Origin: Maribacter forsetii DSM 18668
GTDB lineage: Bacteria > Bacteroidota > Bacteroidia > Flavobacteriales > Flavobacteriaceae
Length of the DNA stretch: 64,000 nucleotides
Assembly (NCBI RefSeq): GCF_000744105.1
Contig: NZ_JQLH01000001.1
Coordinates: 2,480,001-2,544,000, forward strand
Direction: 5' to 3'
Shown here piece by piece: positions 35,813-43,790 of this stretch (the first letter of the stretch is position 1; the number at the start of each line of letters is the position of its first letter). A program made the translations under genes and the position numbers. The notes under the pieces are model-generated. The model made no database searches and was not told the origin of the DNA. It was given only the letters and a program-made list of their open reading frames with translations.

Positions 35813-37005
35813 AAAAATTGCCTGTTACCGTTTTAAGCGGATTCTTAGGAGCTGGAAAAACAACCTTGCTCAACCATGTACTACATAACAAAAAAGGCTT
35901 AAAAGTTGCCGTAATCGTTAATGATATGAGCGAGGTAAATATAGACGCCCAGTTCATAGAAAATGAAAATACGCTTTCTAGAACCGAGGAGAAACTTGTA
36001 GAAATGTCTAACGGCTGTATTTGCTGTACGCTGCGAGAAGATTTAATGATTGAAGTTGAAAAATTAGCTACCCAAAATAGGTTTGACTATTTGTTAATTG
36101 AAAGTACCGGTATAAGTGAGCCCATTCCTGTTGCGCAGACCTTTACTTTTGAAAGCGAAGATGGTAATATTGATTTAAGTCGTTTTAGCTACATAGATAA
36201 CATGCTAACCGTTGTTGATGCTTTTAATTTTTTGAAAGATTTTTCAAGCTCAGACTATTTGACCAGCAGAGATTTAACCAATATTGAAGGGGATAATAGA
36301 ACTATTGTGAATCTATTGACCGATCAAATTGAATTTGCCAATGTCATCATATTAAATAAAGTTGATTTGGTGACAGAAAATGAACTTGATGAACTTAGGG
36401 CTATAATTAAAAAACTAAATCCAGAGGCGCGTATTATAAATGCTGAAAATTCTAATGTTGAGCTAGAAAATGTAATCAATACCGGTTTATTCGATTATGA
36501 AAAAGCCGAAGCATCAGCAGGGTGGTTACAAGAGTTAGAAAATGAACATGTTCCAGAAACCGAAGAATACGGTATAAGTTCTTTTGTTTTTAGAAGTAAA
36601 AAACCATTTCACCCAGAACGTTTTTTAAATTACTTAAATCAACGATTTCCACAGAATATAATTAGAAGTAAAGGTTTATTCTGGTTAGCTTCACGTTCAG
36701 ACCAAGCATTACTATGGAGCTCTGCAGGAGGCTCTTGCAAAGCTGATTCCGCTGGGGTTTGGTGGGCTTCAATGCCTTTGGCAGAACGCGTTAGCTATGG
36801 TGCTTTTGCTGAAAACCAAAGTGATATCGAGTCTGACTGGGATGTGCTTTTTGGAGATAGAAAAATAGAATTGGTGTTCATAGGGCAGCATGTGGATAAA
36901 AAAGAAATGATTACTGAATTAGAAAAGTGTGTTCTAACTGAACCAGAGATAGACTTATGGAAAGAACAACTATTTCCACAACAAGATCGATGGCCCATAG
37001 CATAA
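35809..37005 (+). CDS. COG0523-family zinc metallochaperone GTPase (ZigA/YciC-like)
   Basis: It has an intact G domain: Walker A GFLGAGKT (11-18), the CxCC metal site NGCICCTLREDL (Cys70, Cys72, Cys73), ESTGISEPIPVAQTF for switch function and the guanine motif NKVD (LNKVDLV). The C-terminal CobW-C domain includes SFVFRSKKPFHPERFLNYLNQRFP and SRSDQALLWSSAGG, close to the YciC/ZigA/ZagA branch induced under zinc starvation. The length (398) is normal. It is followed 17 bp later by the ABC ATPase gene. Confidence 0.92.
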   Translation: MKKLPVTVLSGFLGAGKTTLLNHVLHNKKGLKVAVIVNDMSEVNIDAQFIENENTLSRTEEKLVEMSNGCICCTLREDLMIEVEKLATQNRFDYLLIESTGISEPIPVAQTFTFESEDGNIDLSRFSYIDNMLTVVDAFNFLKDFSSSDYLTSRDLTNIEGDNRTIVNLLTDQIEFANVIILNKVDLVTENELDELRAIIKKLNPEARIINAENSNVELENVINTGLFDYEKAEASAGWLQELENEHVPETEEYGISSFVFRSKKPFHPERFLNYLNQRFPQNIIRSKGLFWLASRSDQALLWSSAGGSCKADSAGVWWASMPLAERVSYGAFAENQSDIESDWDVLFGDRKIELVFIGQHVDKKEMITELEKCVLTEPEIDLWKEQLFPQQDRWPIA

Positions 37006-37022
37006 AAACGCCGTAAAATTAT

Positions 37023-37652
37023 ATGGTACAAACAGATCAACTTGAATTTCAATATAAGAATAAGGAACAGCTTTTTCGCTTTCCTAATATTACTCTAAAG
37101 GAGCAAGAACATTTAGTTATTCTTGGTAAATCTGGGATTGGCAAAACTACCTTGCTTCATTTATTAGCCGGTTTACAAAAATCAACTGCTGGTTCTATTA
37201 AAATTGATGAAGTACTTATCAACTCCTTATCCCATTCGCAATTAGATACATTTAGAGGGCAACACATTGGGCTTGTCTTTCAAAAAAGTCATGCTATTAC
37301 ATCTTTAAATGTGTATGATAATTTAAAGGCACGACTTTTTATTAGTAAAAAAGCTATCGATGAAAAAAATATAGATGCTTTATTGAAGCAATTAGATTTA
37401 ATTGAAAACAAGAAAAGCAAAGTAAATGAACTTAGTGTAGGGCAATTGCAACGTTTAGGTATTGCCATGGCAGTAATACACCAGCCAAAACTGATTCTTG
37501 CCGATGAACCAACGTCTAGTTTAGACGATGAAAATTGCGAAATTGTGATGAATTTATTACAACAACAAGCCAAACAACATCAAGCAAATTTAGTGGTCAT
37601 CACCCATGACGCACGAATTAAATCATCATTTAAAAATGTGATGACGTTATGA
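37023..37652 (+). CDS. ABC transporter ATP-binding protein (LolD/MacB type)
   Basis: The 209-residue ATPase has Walker A GKSGIGKT (35-42), signature LSVGQLQRLGIA, Walker B LILADEP and the switch His in VITHD. It belongs to the group serving FtsX-like permeases such as LolCDE and MacB. Its stop overlaps the start of the permease gene by 4 bp. A related ATPase-permease-DUF3299 set is Zur-controlled in Pseudomonas aeruginosa (PA4064-PA4066), which supports a zinc-linked role. Confidence 0.9.
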   Translation: MVQTDQLEFQYKNKEQLFRFPNITLKEQEHLVILGKSGIGKTTLLHLLAGLQKSTAGSIKIDEVLINSLSHSQLDTFRGQHIGLVFQKSHAITSLNVYDNLKARLFISKKAIDEKNIDALLKQLDLIENKKSKVNELSVGQLQRLGIAMAVIHQPKLILADEPTSSLDDENCEIVMNLLQQQAKQHQANLVVITHDARIKSSFKNVMTL

Positions 37653-38887
37653 ACAACTTAATCATTAGTCTTAAAAACCTATTTCATAAACCGCTTTATG
37701 CGTTTCTTAGCATTTTCTCGCTTTCCATTAGTGTTGCGTTATTACTTGGCATTCAGCAATTTGACACTTCTATACAGAATCAGTTCGAAAACGGATTAGG
37801 TAACATAGAAATGGTAGTAGGAGCCAAGGGGAGTCCGTTGCAATTGGTACTTTCCTCTGTGTTACATATTGATAATCCTACGGGAAATATTTCGTATACC
37901 GAAGTACAAAAGCTGTCTAAAAACCCTATGATCAAAGACGCTGTTCCTATATCCTATGGTGACAATTATAAAGGTTATCGTATTGTAGGTTCTACTCTAG
38001 GTTTTGTGAATATATATGAGGCAGAGCTATTAGAGGGAAAGGAAGTGAGTCAGTCCCTAGAGGTCGTTTTAGGTAATGACGTCGCTAACAAATTAGGACT
38101 AAAATTAGGCGATACGTTTCTGAGTTCTCATGGACTAACAGAAAATACGATTGAAGAACATGATCAATCTTTTACAGTTGTTGGTATCTATAAGCCTACT
38201 TATAAAGTAATTGACAGACTGATCATCACCAACCTTGCTAGTATTTGGGATGTACACCATCATGAGGAAGAAAAAGAGGAAATTCATGATACACATGAAC
38301 ATGAAGAAAATCATGAACATGATACACATGAAGCTGATGAACGTGAAGTAACCTCTATTCTAGTTTCGTTCAAAAGCCCTATGGGATTAATGACAATGCC
38401 TAGAAATATTAATGCCCAAACCAATATGCAAGCTGCATTGCCTAAATATGAATTAGAACGGTTATTTCAATTTACCGGTGTTGGGGTCAAAGCCATTTCT
38501 TGGATCGCATATGTCATATTGCTCATTTCATGCATAACCATTTTCATTAGCCTTTATAAAATGGTCAAAGAACGTGCTTTTGATCTTGCCCTAATGCGTA
38601 CCTATGGTGCAAGTAATTTTCAGTTGTTTTGTATTGTAGCCGCTGAAGGTATTATCATGTTAACTGTTTCATTGATTTTAGGTTTCATATTTTCGCAGGT
38701 AGGCTTGCAGTTTATTATAAGTATGTTCAAATCTCAGTTTCAGCAAGATATTGTACTTACATTTTCAACTCCTGATATGGTACAAACATTGTGTATCATT
38801 ATAGTCATAGCTATGGTTTCAATTGTTTTAGCCATACTACCTATATTAAAAATGAATATTTCAAAAATTATAAGTGATGAAAAATAG
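37649..38887 (+). CDS. FtsX/MacB-type ABC permease with His-rich periplasmic loop
   Basis: It has four membrane segments: an N-terminal one (FLSIFSLSISVALLLGI, about 19-35) and three near the C-terminus (AISWIAYVILLISCITIFISLY and on). Between them lies a large MacB-like periplasmic domain. Inside that domain, residues 203-227 hold nine His in 25 positions among Asp and Glu (from DVHHHEEE to DTHEAD), a likely zinc-binding insert. In the P. aeruginosa cluster this role belongs to a separate His-rich periplasmic protein (PA4063). Here the binding site seems to be built into the permease. The 14-bp overlap with the next gene confirms one operon. Confidence 0.88.
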   Translation: MNNLIISLKNLFHKPLYAFLSIFSLSISVALLLGIQQFDTSIQNQFENGLGNIEMVVGAKGSPLQLVLSSVLHIDNPTGNISYTEVQKLSKNPMIKDAVPISYGDNYKGYRIVGSTLGFVNIYEAELLEGKEVSQSLEVVLGNDVANKLGLKLGDTFLSSHGLTENTIEEHDQSFTVVGIYKPTYKVIDRLIITNLASIWDVHHHEEEKEEIHDTHEHEENHEHDTHEADEREVTSILVSFKSPMGLMTMPRNINAQTNMQAALPKYELERLFQFTGVGVKAISWIAYVILLISCITIFISLYKMVKERAFDLALMRTYGASNFQLFCIVAAEGIIMLTVSLILGFIFSQVGLQFIISMFKSQFQQDIVLTFSTPDMVQTLCIIIVIAMVSIVLAILPILKMNISKIISDEK

Positions 38888-39314
38888 ATTCCTCCATATA
38901 CTAATAATGCTAATTTCCATAAGCGCCGTAGGCCAAGTAGAACTTACATGGAAAGACTTGGCAGATATTTCATACACTGAAAAGTATTTTGTTTCCTATG
39001 ATTCTAATTTCTTATATCCAGAATTTAGTAAAGAGATGTCCGACCTTGTGGGTAAACAGGTTTCCTTATCAGGCTATTATTTAGATATTTCACCAACCGG
39101 AGAGCTAATTGTGTTATCTAAAAACCCGTTAGCATCGTGTTTCTTTTGTGGTAATGGCGGACCGGAGACGGCAGTAGAAATTCAATTTAAATCCAAACCC
39201 AGCTTTAAAACCGATGATCTCGTTGTAATTACAGGCACTTTAAAACTTAACAAAGATGATATAGAACATTTTAATTATATACTAACCGACTGTTCTGGTT
39301 ACAAATTGAAATAG
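38874..39314 (+). CDS. DUF3299-like periplasmic protein with CxxC
   Basis: A signal peptide (MMKNRFLHILIMLISISAVGQ) is followed by a 125-residue beta-rich domain: VGKQVSLSGYYLDISPTGELIVLSKNP, then SCFFCGNGGPETAVEIQF (Cys89, Cys92), VVITGTLKLN and a final Cys in ILTDCSGY. This fits the DUF3299 family, whose members accompany Zur-controlled ATPase/permease pairs. The conserved Cys pair could bind metal or form a disulfide. The function is unknown. It overlaps the permease gene and ends the operon before the next Zur-controlled promoter. Confidence 0.75.
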   Translation: MMKNRFLHILIMLISISAVGQVELTWKDLADISYTEKYFVSYDSNFLYPEFSKEMSDLVGKQVSLSGYYLDISPTGELIVLSKNPLASCFFCGNGGPETAVEIQFKSKPSFKTDDLVVITGTLKLNKDDIEHFNYILTDCSGYKLK

Positions 39315-39355
39315 AAATTGCGTAATTAAAATTATATACTTCCAATTAAAATTAC

Positions 39356-39376
39356 TAATGCAACTTAGTTGCGTTA
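39356..39376. promoter_or_regulatory. Zur operator 3 (9-3-9 inverted repeat)
   Basis: Left arm TAATGCAAC, spacer TTA, right arm GTTGCGTTA. It is almost identical to operator 1, 8.6 kb away, and overlaps the -33 element of the promoter for the small CxxC protein and ZnuD-like receptor. Confidence 0.82.
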
Positions 39377-39397
39377 CAATAAAAATTGATATATTTG
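39369..39397 (+). promoter_or_regulatory. Promoter of the CxxC protein / ZnuD-like receptor unit
   Basis: TTG (39369-39371), an 18-bp spacer and TATATTTG (39390-39397). The start point should fall near 39402, leaving a leader of about 50 nt. The -33 lies inside Zur operator 3. Confidence 0.7.
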
Positions 39398-39451
39398 TCA
39401 GATATTTTTTAACACATTGTTACACCATCGCTCAAAACTGTTTTCATTTTA

Positions 39452-39754
39452 ATGAAACTTAGTCGATATAAAATAAATATCACCAGCTTGCTCCTCGTTC
39501 TTTTTCTAGCCATGAAATTGACAGGTCTTCATGCGATGTCTCATATTGATGATGCTGATGATACATGTGCCATATGTGACCATGCCATTACTCATAATCT
39601 GACCCCAAGTATTGCTCCAGATTCCAATGATATCCAATTAGAACATATTATATTTTTAATACCGATTGAAGTAACTAACAACTATAGTTACTCTACCACT
39701 AGCAGCCTTATTACAAGAGCTCTTTTTTCAAGACCACCACCAATAAAACTATAA
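39452..39754 (+). CDS. Small envelope protein with HxxSH, CxxC and RPPP motifs (paralogue of 29897-30205)
   Basis: The 100-residue protein has a hydrophobic start (INITSLLLVLFLAMKLTGLHA), then GLHAMSHIDDADD, CAICDH (Cys41-x-x-Cys44) and NLTPS. A hydrophobic stretch (IIFLIPIEV) and the ending LFSRPPPIKL follow. It aligns over its full length with the other copy, but only the His, Cys, T-P and RPPP positions and the hydrophobic pattern are strongly kept. It is the first gene behind Zur operator 3 and directly precedes a TonB-dependent receptor. It may hand metal to the receptor or inner-membrane steps; the function is unproven. Confidence 0.78.
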   Translation: MKLSRYKINITSLLLVLFLAMKLTGLHAMSHIDDADDTCAICDHAITHNLTPSIAPDSNDIQLEHIIFLIPIEVTNNYSYSTTSSLITRALFSRPPPIKL

Positions 39755-39909
39755 GTATTCTTTACATATTCGCTTAGAAATTGAGTTTACAACGTTCCTA
39801 CAATGGGTAACCGTTATTTACAACTCTATTATTTTCAATAAGCTATATGTCTTGATTTTGCCTTGGTCCTTTTTGAAGGACAACTATTCAATTCTTATAG
39901 TACACTATT

Positions 39910-42282
39910 ATGTTTCAGAAAATACTGGGTATTTGGCTAATTTTTAGTCTTTGCTCAACAGCGTTTGCACAAGATTCTTTTCAAATAAAAGGGGTTGTGC
40001 AACACGCAAAAGACTTTACACCTGCCCAAGGTGCAACAATTATAGGTAAAAAAATTTATGCAGTTTCATCAGAAAATGGTGCTTTTACCATCAACAATGT
40101 GACTAAAGGCACCTACACTTTTACCTTATCTCATATTGGTTGCGAACCTACAACCCTAAGTGTTGACGTACAGCAAAATATGGACGAATTAAAGGTTTAT
40201 TTGGTTGAATCCGCAACGGTTCTTGAAGAGGTCAAAGTCAACGGAAAAACTAAAAGAAGGGAAGCAAAAGAAGTTCCTATTGTTACCCAAACGGTTTCCA
40301 AAGAATTTCTTGAACAGAATAGAGAAAACACCTTAATGCAAACTTTGAGTAAAATTGCCGGAGTGAGTACGATCAATATTGGTTCTGGGCAGTCAAAACC
40401 GGTTATTAGAGGTTTGGGTTTTAATAGGGTTGCCGTGGTACAAAATGGTATTAAACACGAAGCACAGCAATGGGGCAATGACCACGGTCTAGAAATTGAC
40501 CAACACGGTATTGAAAACATTCAAATCATTAAAGGTCCGGCTTCTTTATTATATGGTTCTGATGCTATTGCCGGTGTGGTAGATATTCAACCTAACCAAA
40601 CTCCGTTACCCAATTCTTTTGGTGGTGAAGTCAATATCCTTGGAGAAAGTAATAATGATCTGTTGGGTGTTTCAGCTGGTATAACATCTAGAAAAGATAA
40701 ATGGTTCTATAGAGGTAGATTAACCTATAGGGATTATGCAGATTATAAAGTTCCCGCAGATAGAATCAATTATGAAAACTATGTTTTTGAACTAGATGAT
40801 AATAATTTAAGGAACACTGCAGGTAACGAAGCAGATGCCAGTTTAGGTATTGGTTATGTAACTGAGGGATTCAAATCTGAAACCGTTTTTAGTAATGTAA
40901 ATGCAAAAAATGGATTCTTTGCCAATGCACATGGCTTGGAAGTACGAACTTCTAGTATAGATTATGATAGCTCTAACAGAGATGTTGACCTTCCATATCA
41001 CAAAGTAAATCACTTTAAAATAACGAACAATACTTCAATCAGTGCCGGGGAACATTTATTACATATAGATCTTGGTTATCAAAACAATAATAGAGAAGAA
41101 CATTCAGAACCTGTACCGCACGGGTATATGCCTACACCACCGGACACTAAAGAAAGGTTGTTCATTAAAAACACCTACTCCTTAAATTTTAGAGACGACT
41201 TTAACCCTACCGATAAACATGATATGGTGGTTGGTCTAAACACGGAATATCAAAATAATAATATTGGTGGTTGGGGATTTCTAATACCAGAATACAACCG
41301 TTTTACAGCGGGTGTTTTTGCGTATGATCAGTTTGAGATTAATTCTAATTTTCATGTCTTAGGCGGATTGCGTTATGATGTCGGTAGGGTAGATACCAAG
41401 GCATATTATGATTGGTATCCTTCAACTGTAAATAATGCCGATGGTTCCACATCATATATTCACCAACAAAGGTCTAAAGACAAAACCTTAGATTTTGGGA
41501 GTCTTAGTGCTTCTTTAGGGTTAAGTTATATTCAAGATAAAACCAGTTACAAAATAAATGTAGGTAGAAGTTTTAGAATGCCATTGGCTAACGAATTGGC
41601 GTCTGACGGAGTTAACTATCACATGTATCGCTACGAAAGAGGTAATCTAGATTTAGACCCCGAAGTTTCGTATCAGCTAGACTTATCCGTAGAACATACT
41701 GAAAACTCTTTCAGTGTTGGCGTTAGTCCGTTCGTAAATATTTTTCAAAATTATATTTACCTGAATCCAACTTCAAGTTATTACGAAACCATACAAATTT
41801 ACGAGTACACGCAGGCTGAAGTATTTAGAATAGGTGGTGAATTCAACGCAAGTGCTACTATTACTAAAAACTTGCAGTTAGATGCATCTGTAGAGTATGT
41901 GTATTCAGAGCAAACCAGTGGTCCTAAAAAAGGATTTACATTACCGTTTTCTCCGCCTTTATCTGGATTGTTATCTGCCCGATATCAATTTGAAAAGCTT
42001 TTGATTTTTAACAAACCACAATTGATTGCGGATTATAGAATTACCGCAGCACAAGAAGAAATTGTGCCACCAGAAGAAAAAACAGACGGCTATCAAGTAT
42101 TGAACATGTCTTTCTTATCAGAATTGGATGTGTTTAAAAACAGCTTACCACTAGAAATGCGCGTAAAACTGAATAACGTATTCGACACCAAATATTTTAA
42201 TCATACTAGTTTTTATAGGCTCATAGATGTGCCAGAAGCCGGTAGAAATATCTCATTATCACTAACGGTACCCTTTCAATAA
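39910..42282 (+). CDS. TonB-dependent receptor, ZnuD-like zinc uptake
   Basis: The 790-residue outer-membrane receptor has a signal peptide (MFQKILGIWLIFSLCSTAFAQ) and a carboxypeptidase-like regulatory domain (about 25-105). The plug contains ITIGSGQSKPVIRGLGF-like NIGSGQSKPVIRGLGFNRV, QQWGNDHGLEID and IKGPASLLYGSDAIAGVVDI. A barrel ends in NISLSLTVPFQ. The plug segment is close to ZnuD-type receptors, which take up zinc in low-zinc conditions. Several His/Glu-containing loops (EEHSEPVPHGYMP) could bind metal. The Zur operator upstream and the His-rich lipoprotein downstream support zinc as substrate. Confidence 0.85.
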   Translation: MFQKILGIWLIFSLCSTAFAQDSFQIKGVVQHAKDFTPAQGATIIGKKIYAVSSENGAFTINNVTKGTYTFTLSHIGCEPTTLSVDVQQNMDELKVYLVESATVLEEVKVNGKTKRREAKEVPIVTQTVSKEFLEQNRENTLMQTLSKIAGVSTINIGSGQSKPVIRGLGFNRVAVVQNGIKHEAQQWGNDHGLEIDQHGIENIQIIKGPASLLYGSDAIAGVVDIQPNQTPLPNSFGGEVNILGESNNDLLGVSAGITSRKDKWFYRGRLTYRDYADYKVPADRINYENYVFELDDNNLRNTAGNEADASLGIGYVTEGFKSETVFSNVNAKNGFFANAHGLEVRTSSIDYDSSNRDVDLPYHKVNHFKITNNTSISAGEHLLHIDLGYQNNNREEHSEPVPHGYMPTPPDTKERLFIKNTYSLNFRDDFNPTDKHDMVVGLNTEYQNNNIGGWGFLIPEYNRFTAGVFAYDQFEINSNFHVLGGLRYDVGRVDTKAYYDWYPSTVNNADGSTSYIHQQRSKDKTLDFGSLSASLGLSYIQDKTSYKINVGRSFRMPLANELASDGVNYHMYRYERGNLDLDPEVSYQLDLSVEHTENSFSVGVSPFVNIFQNYIYLNPTSSYYETIQIYEYTQAEVFRIGGEFNASATITKNLQLDASVEYVYSEQTSGPKKGFTLPFSPPLSGLLSARYQFEKLLIFNKPQLIADYRITAAQEEIVPPEEKTDGYQVLNMSFLSELDVFKNSLPLEMRVKLNNVFDTKYFNHTSFYRLIDVPEAGRNISLSLTVPFQ

Positions 42283-42313
42283 TCAGTAATCAGTAATCAG
42301 TAATCAGTAATCA
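42281..42313 (+). repeat. AATCAGT tandem repeat, 4.7 copies
   Basis: Four perfect copies of the 7-bp unit AATCAGT and a partial fifth begin inside the stop codon of the receptor gene and end 17 bp before the next ATG. Copy number could vary by slippage and change the spacing between the two genes, but nothing else is visible in it. Confidence 0.85.
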
Positions 42314-42330
42314 AATTAAAAATTAGTACA

Positions 42331-43158
42331 ATGAAAACAACCATTATGAAACAGAATTTAAAATTTTTAGCACTCATTGCGGCTCCAGGACTCTTTTTAC
42401 AATCATGTAGTAGCGATGATGATGACAGTATTGAGTTAAGCGCTCCCGAAATTATCAGTTTTGAATATGGTGAAGGGCACCATGACGAAGATGGGGATGA
42501 CGATCATGACCATGACCATGAATCAGAAGAAGCATATGCCTTCAAAGGTGCAGACATTCATTTAGCTGCAGAAATCAACGCAGAAGCTACAGTTAGCAGC
42601 ATAACGCTTTCTATTCATTCAGACGAGGTAACTGCTGGAGAAGGCGAAGTAGATTGGGAGTTTGAACAAGTATTTACAGATGCTAAATACTTGGTAATTA
42701 ATCCTGAATTTCATGAGCATGTAGATGTTCCTAGCAATATTCCTTCAGGGGAGTACCATATTGAACTTTTGGTAACCGACGAATTGGGGAATAGCACAGA
42801 AGTAGATGGTCACCTTGAAATCATGGACACCATTACTATTAGTGGCTTTGAAATGGATGAAACGGTTGCAAGAGGAGATGACTTTCATATTGAGTTTATG
42901 ATACTTGCTGCACATGGCATACATAGTATTGCTGTAGATATACATGCAGACGGTGTTACACCTGGTGAAGGAGAAGTAGAATGGGATTATGAAGAAGAAT
43001 TTTTAGAAGGTTATCACGAAGAAACCGAAGCAGAATTCCATGAGCATATAGATGTACCTGCTACTGCTCCTGCAGGAGAATATCATATCATATTTACTGT
43101 TGAAGATGAAGATGGTGACACTATTGAATATGAAACGCATATAGATGTTACTGCTTAA
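42331..43158 (+). CDS. Surface lipoprotein, two DUF4625-type repeats and His/Asp-rich segment
   Basis: The lipid site is Cys26 (FLQSCSSDDDDS). The acidic residues right after it match the surface-export signal of flavobacterial lipoproteins. A His/Asp segment at 50-63 (HHDEDGDDDHDHDH) should bind zinc. Two similar domains follow (about 66-157 and 158-275). Each carries HsDxVTxGEGEVxWxxE, FHEHxDVP and PxGEYHI. The match to DUF4625, a family of Bacteroidota lipoproteins with unknown role, is from memory. The His at fixed places in both repeats suggests that the domains also hold metal. It lies 48 bp after the receptor and is probably its partner at the cell surface. An ATG five codons later is an alternative start. 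Confidence 0.8.
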   Translation: MKTTIMKQNLKFLALIAAPGLFLQSCSSDDDDSIELSAPEIISFEYGEGHHDEDGDDDHDHDHESEEAYAFKGADIHLAAEINAEATVSSITLSIHSDEVTAGEGEVDWEFEQVFTDAKYLVINPEFHEHVDVPSNIPSGEYHIELLVTDELGNSTEVDGHLEIMDTITISGFEMDETVARGDDFHIEFMILAAHGIHSIAVDIHADGVTPGEGEVEWDYEEEFLEGYHEETEAEFHEHIDVPATAPAGEYHIIFTVEDEDGDTIEYETHIDVTA

Positions 43159-43168
43159 TTAATAAAAC

Positions 43169-43204
43169 AAAACCGCATAGCACAAAAGCGTGCTGTGCGG
43201 TTTT
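43169..43204 (+). terminator. Strong hairpin terminator
   Basis: AAAACCGCA (43169-43177) and GCAC (43180-43183) pair with GTGC (43190-43193) and TGCGGTTTT (43196-43204), with a small internal mismatch and an AAAAGC loop. It ends the receptor / lipoprotein transcript and lies just before the next gene, whose start must be downstream of it. Confidence 0.85.
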
Positions 43205-43216
43205 AAAACTAATCTT

Positions 43217-43696
43217 ATGAAATCTACATTCAAACATTTTTATTTTTTATTCATCATACTGCTAGCTGCGGCGTGTTCCAGTGATGACAGCACTGAAATA
43301 GACGAAGATAAACCAACTATCAGTGTTAATTATACTGCTGGTTTTCCTCAAGGCTGTGCTTTACTTTCCAGAGGAGAAACTTATAATTTTAGGGCTATGG
43401 TGACCGACAACAGCGAACTTGCTGCATACAGCATTGATATCCATCATAATTTTGACCATCATACCCATGATGACCAAGTAACGGAATGCGAATTAGGCGA
43501 AATTCAAAGCCCTGTTAATCCTTTGATTTATGTAGAAAACTTTACAATTGAAGGATCCTTGACCAGCTATGAAATTAATATTCCCGTAACCATCCCAACT
43601 GATATTGATACGGGCGATTACCACTGTGCCTATTCGGTTACAGATGCCACCGGCTGGCAAAGTAGAACATCTATTGATATTAAAATAGTAGAATAA
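43217..43696 (+). CDS. DUF4625-type lipoprotein, single domain
   Basis: From the ATG at 43217 the product has 159 residues, with a lipoprotein signal (MKSTFKHFYFLFIILLAAAC) and CSSDDSTEIDED as a surface-export sequence. An in-frame ATG at 43190 would lie inside the terminator hairpin and is rejected. The single domain includes YSIDIHHNFDHHTHDDQ, with six His in 13 positions, and PTDIDTGDYHCAYSVTDATGW at the end, parallel to the PxGEYHI ends of the preceding protein. It probably binds metal at the surface. Expression past the terminator may be reduced compared with the gene before. Confidence 0.78.
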   Translation: MKSTFKHFYFLFIILLAAACSSDDSTEIDEDKPTISVNYTAGFPQGCALLSRGETYNFRAMVTDNSELAAYSIDIHHNFDHHTHDDQVTECELGEIQSPVNPLIYVENFTIEGSLTSYEINIPVTIPTDIDTGDYHCAYSVTDATGWQSRTSIDIKIVE

Positions 43697-43790
43697 ACAG
43701 CATAGAAAAATATACTTTGTTTTTAACTCTATTGGTTGCGGTGTTTAACATTATAATCAAATGGTTTTGATACATAAAATTAATTATAGA

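Noticed and set aside
42281..42313. CRISPR-like direct repeats
   Set aside because: The units are 7 bp, directly adjacent and without spacers.
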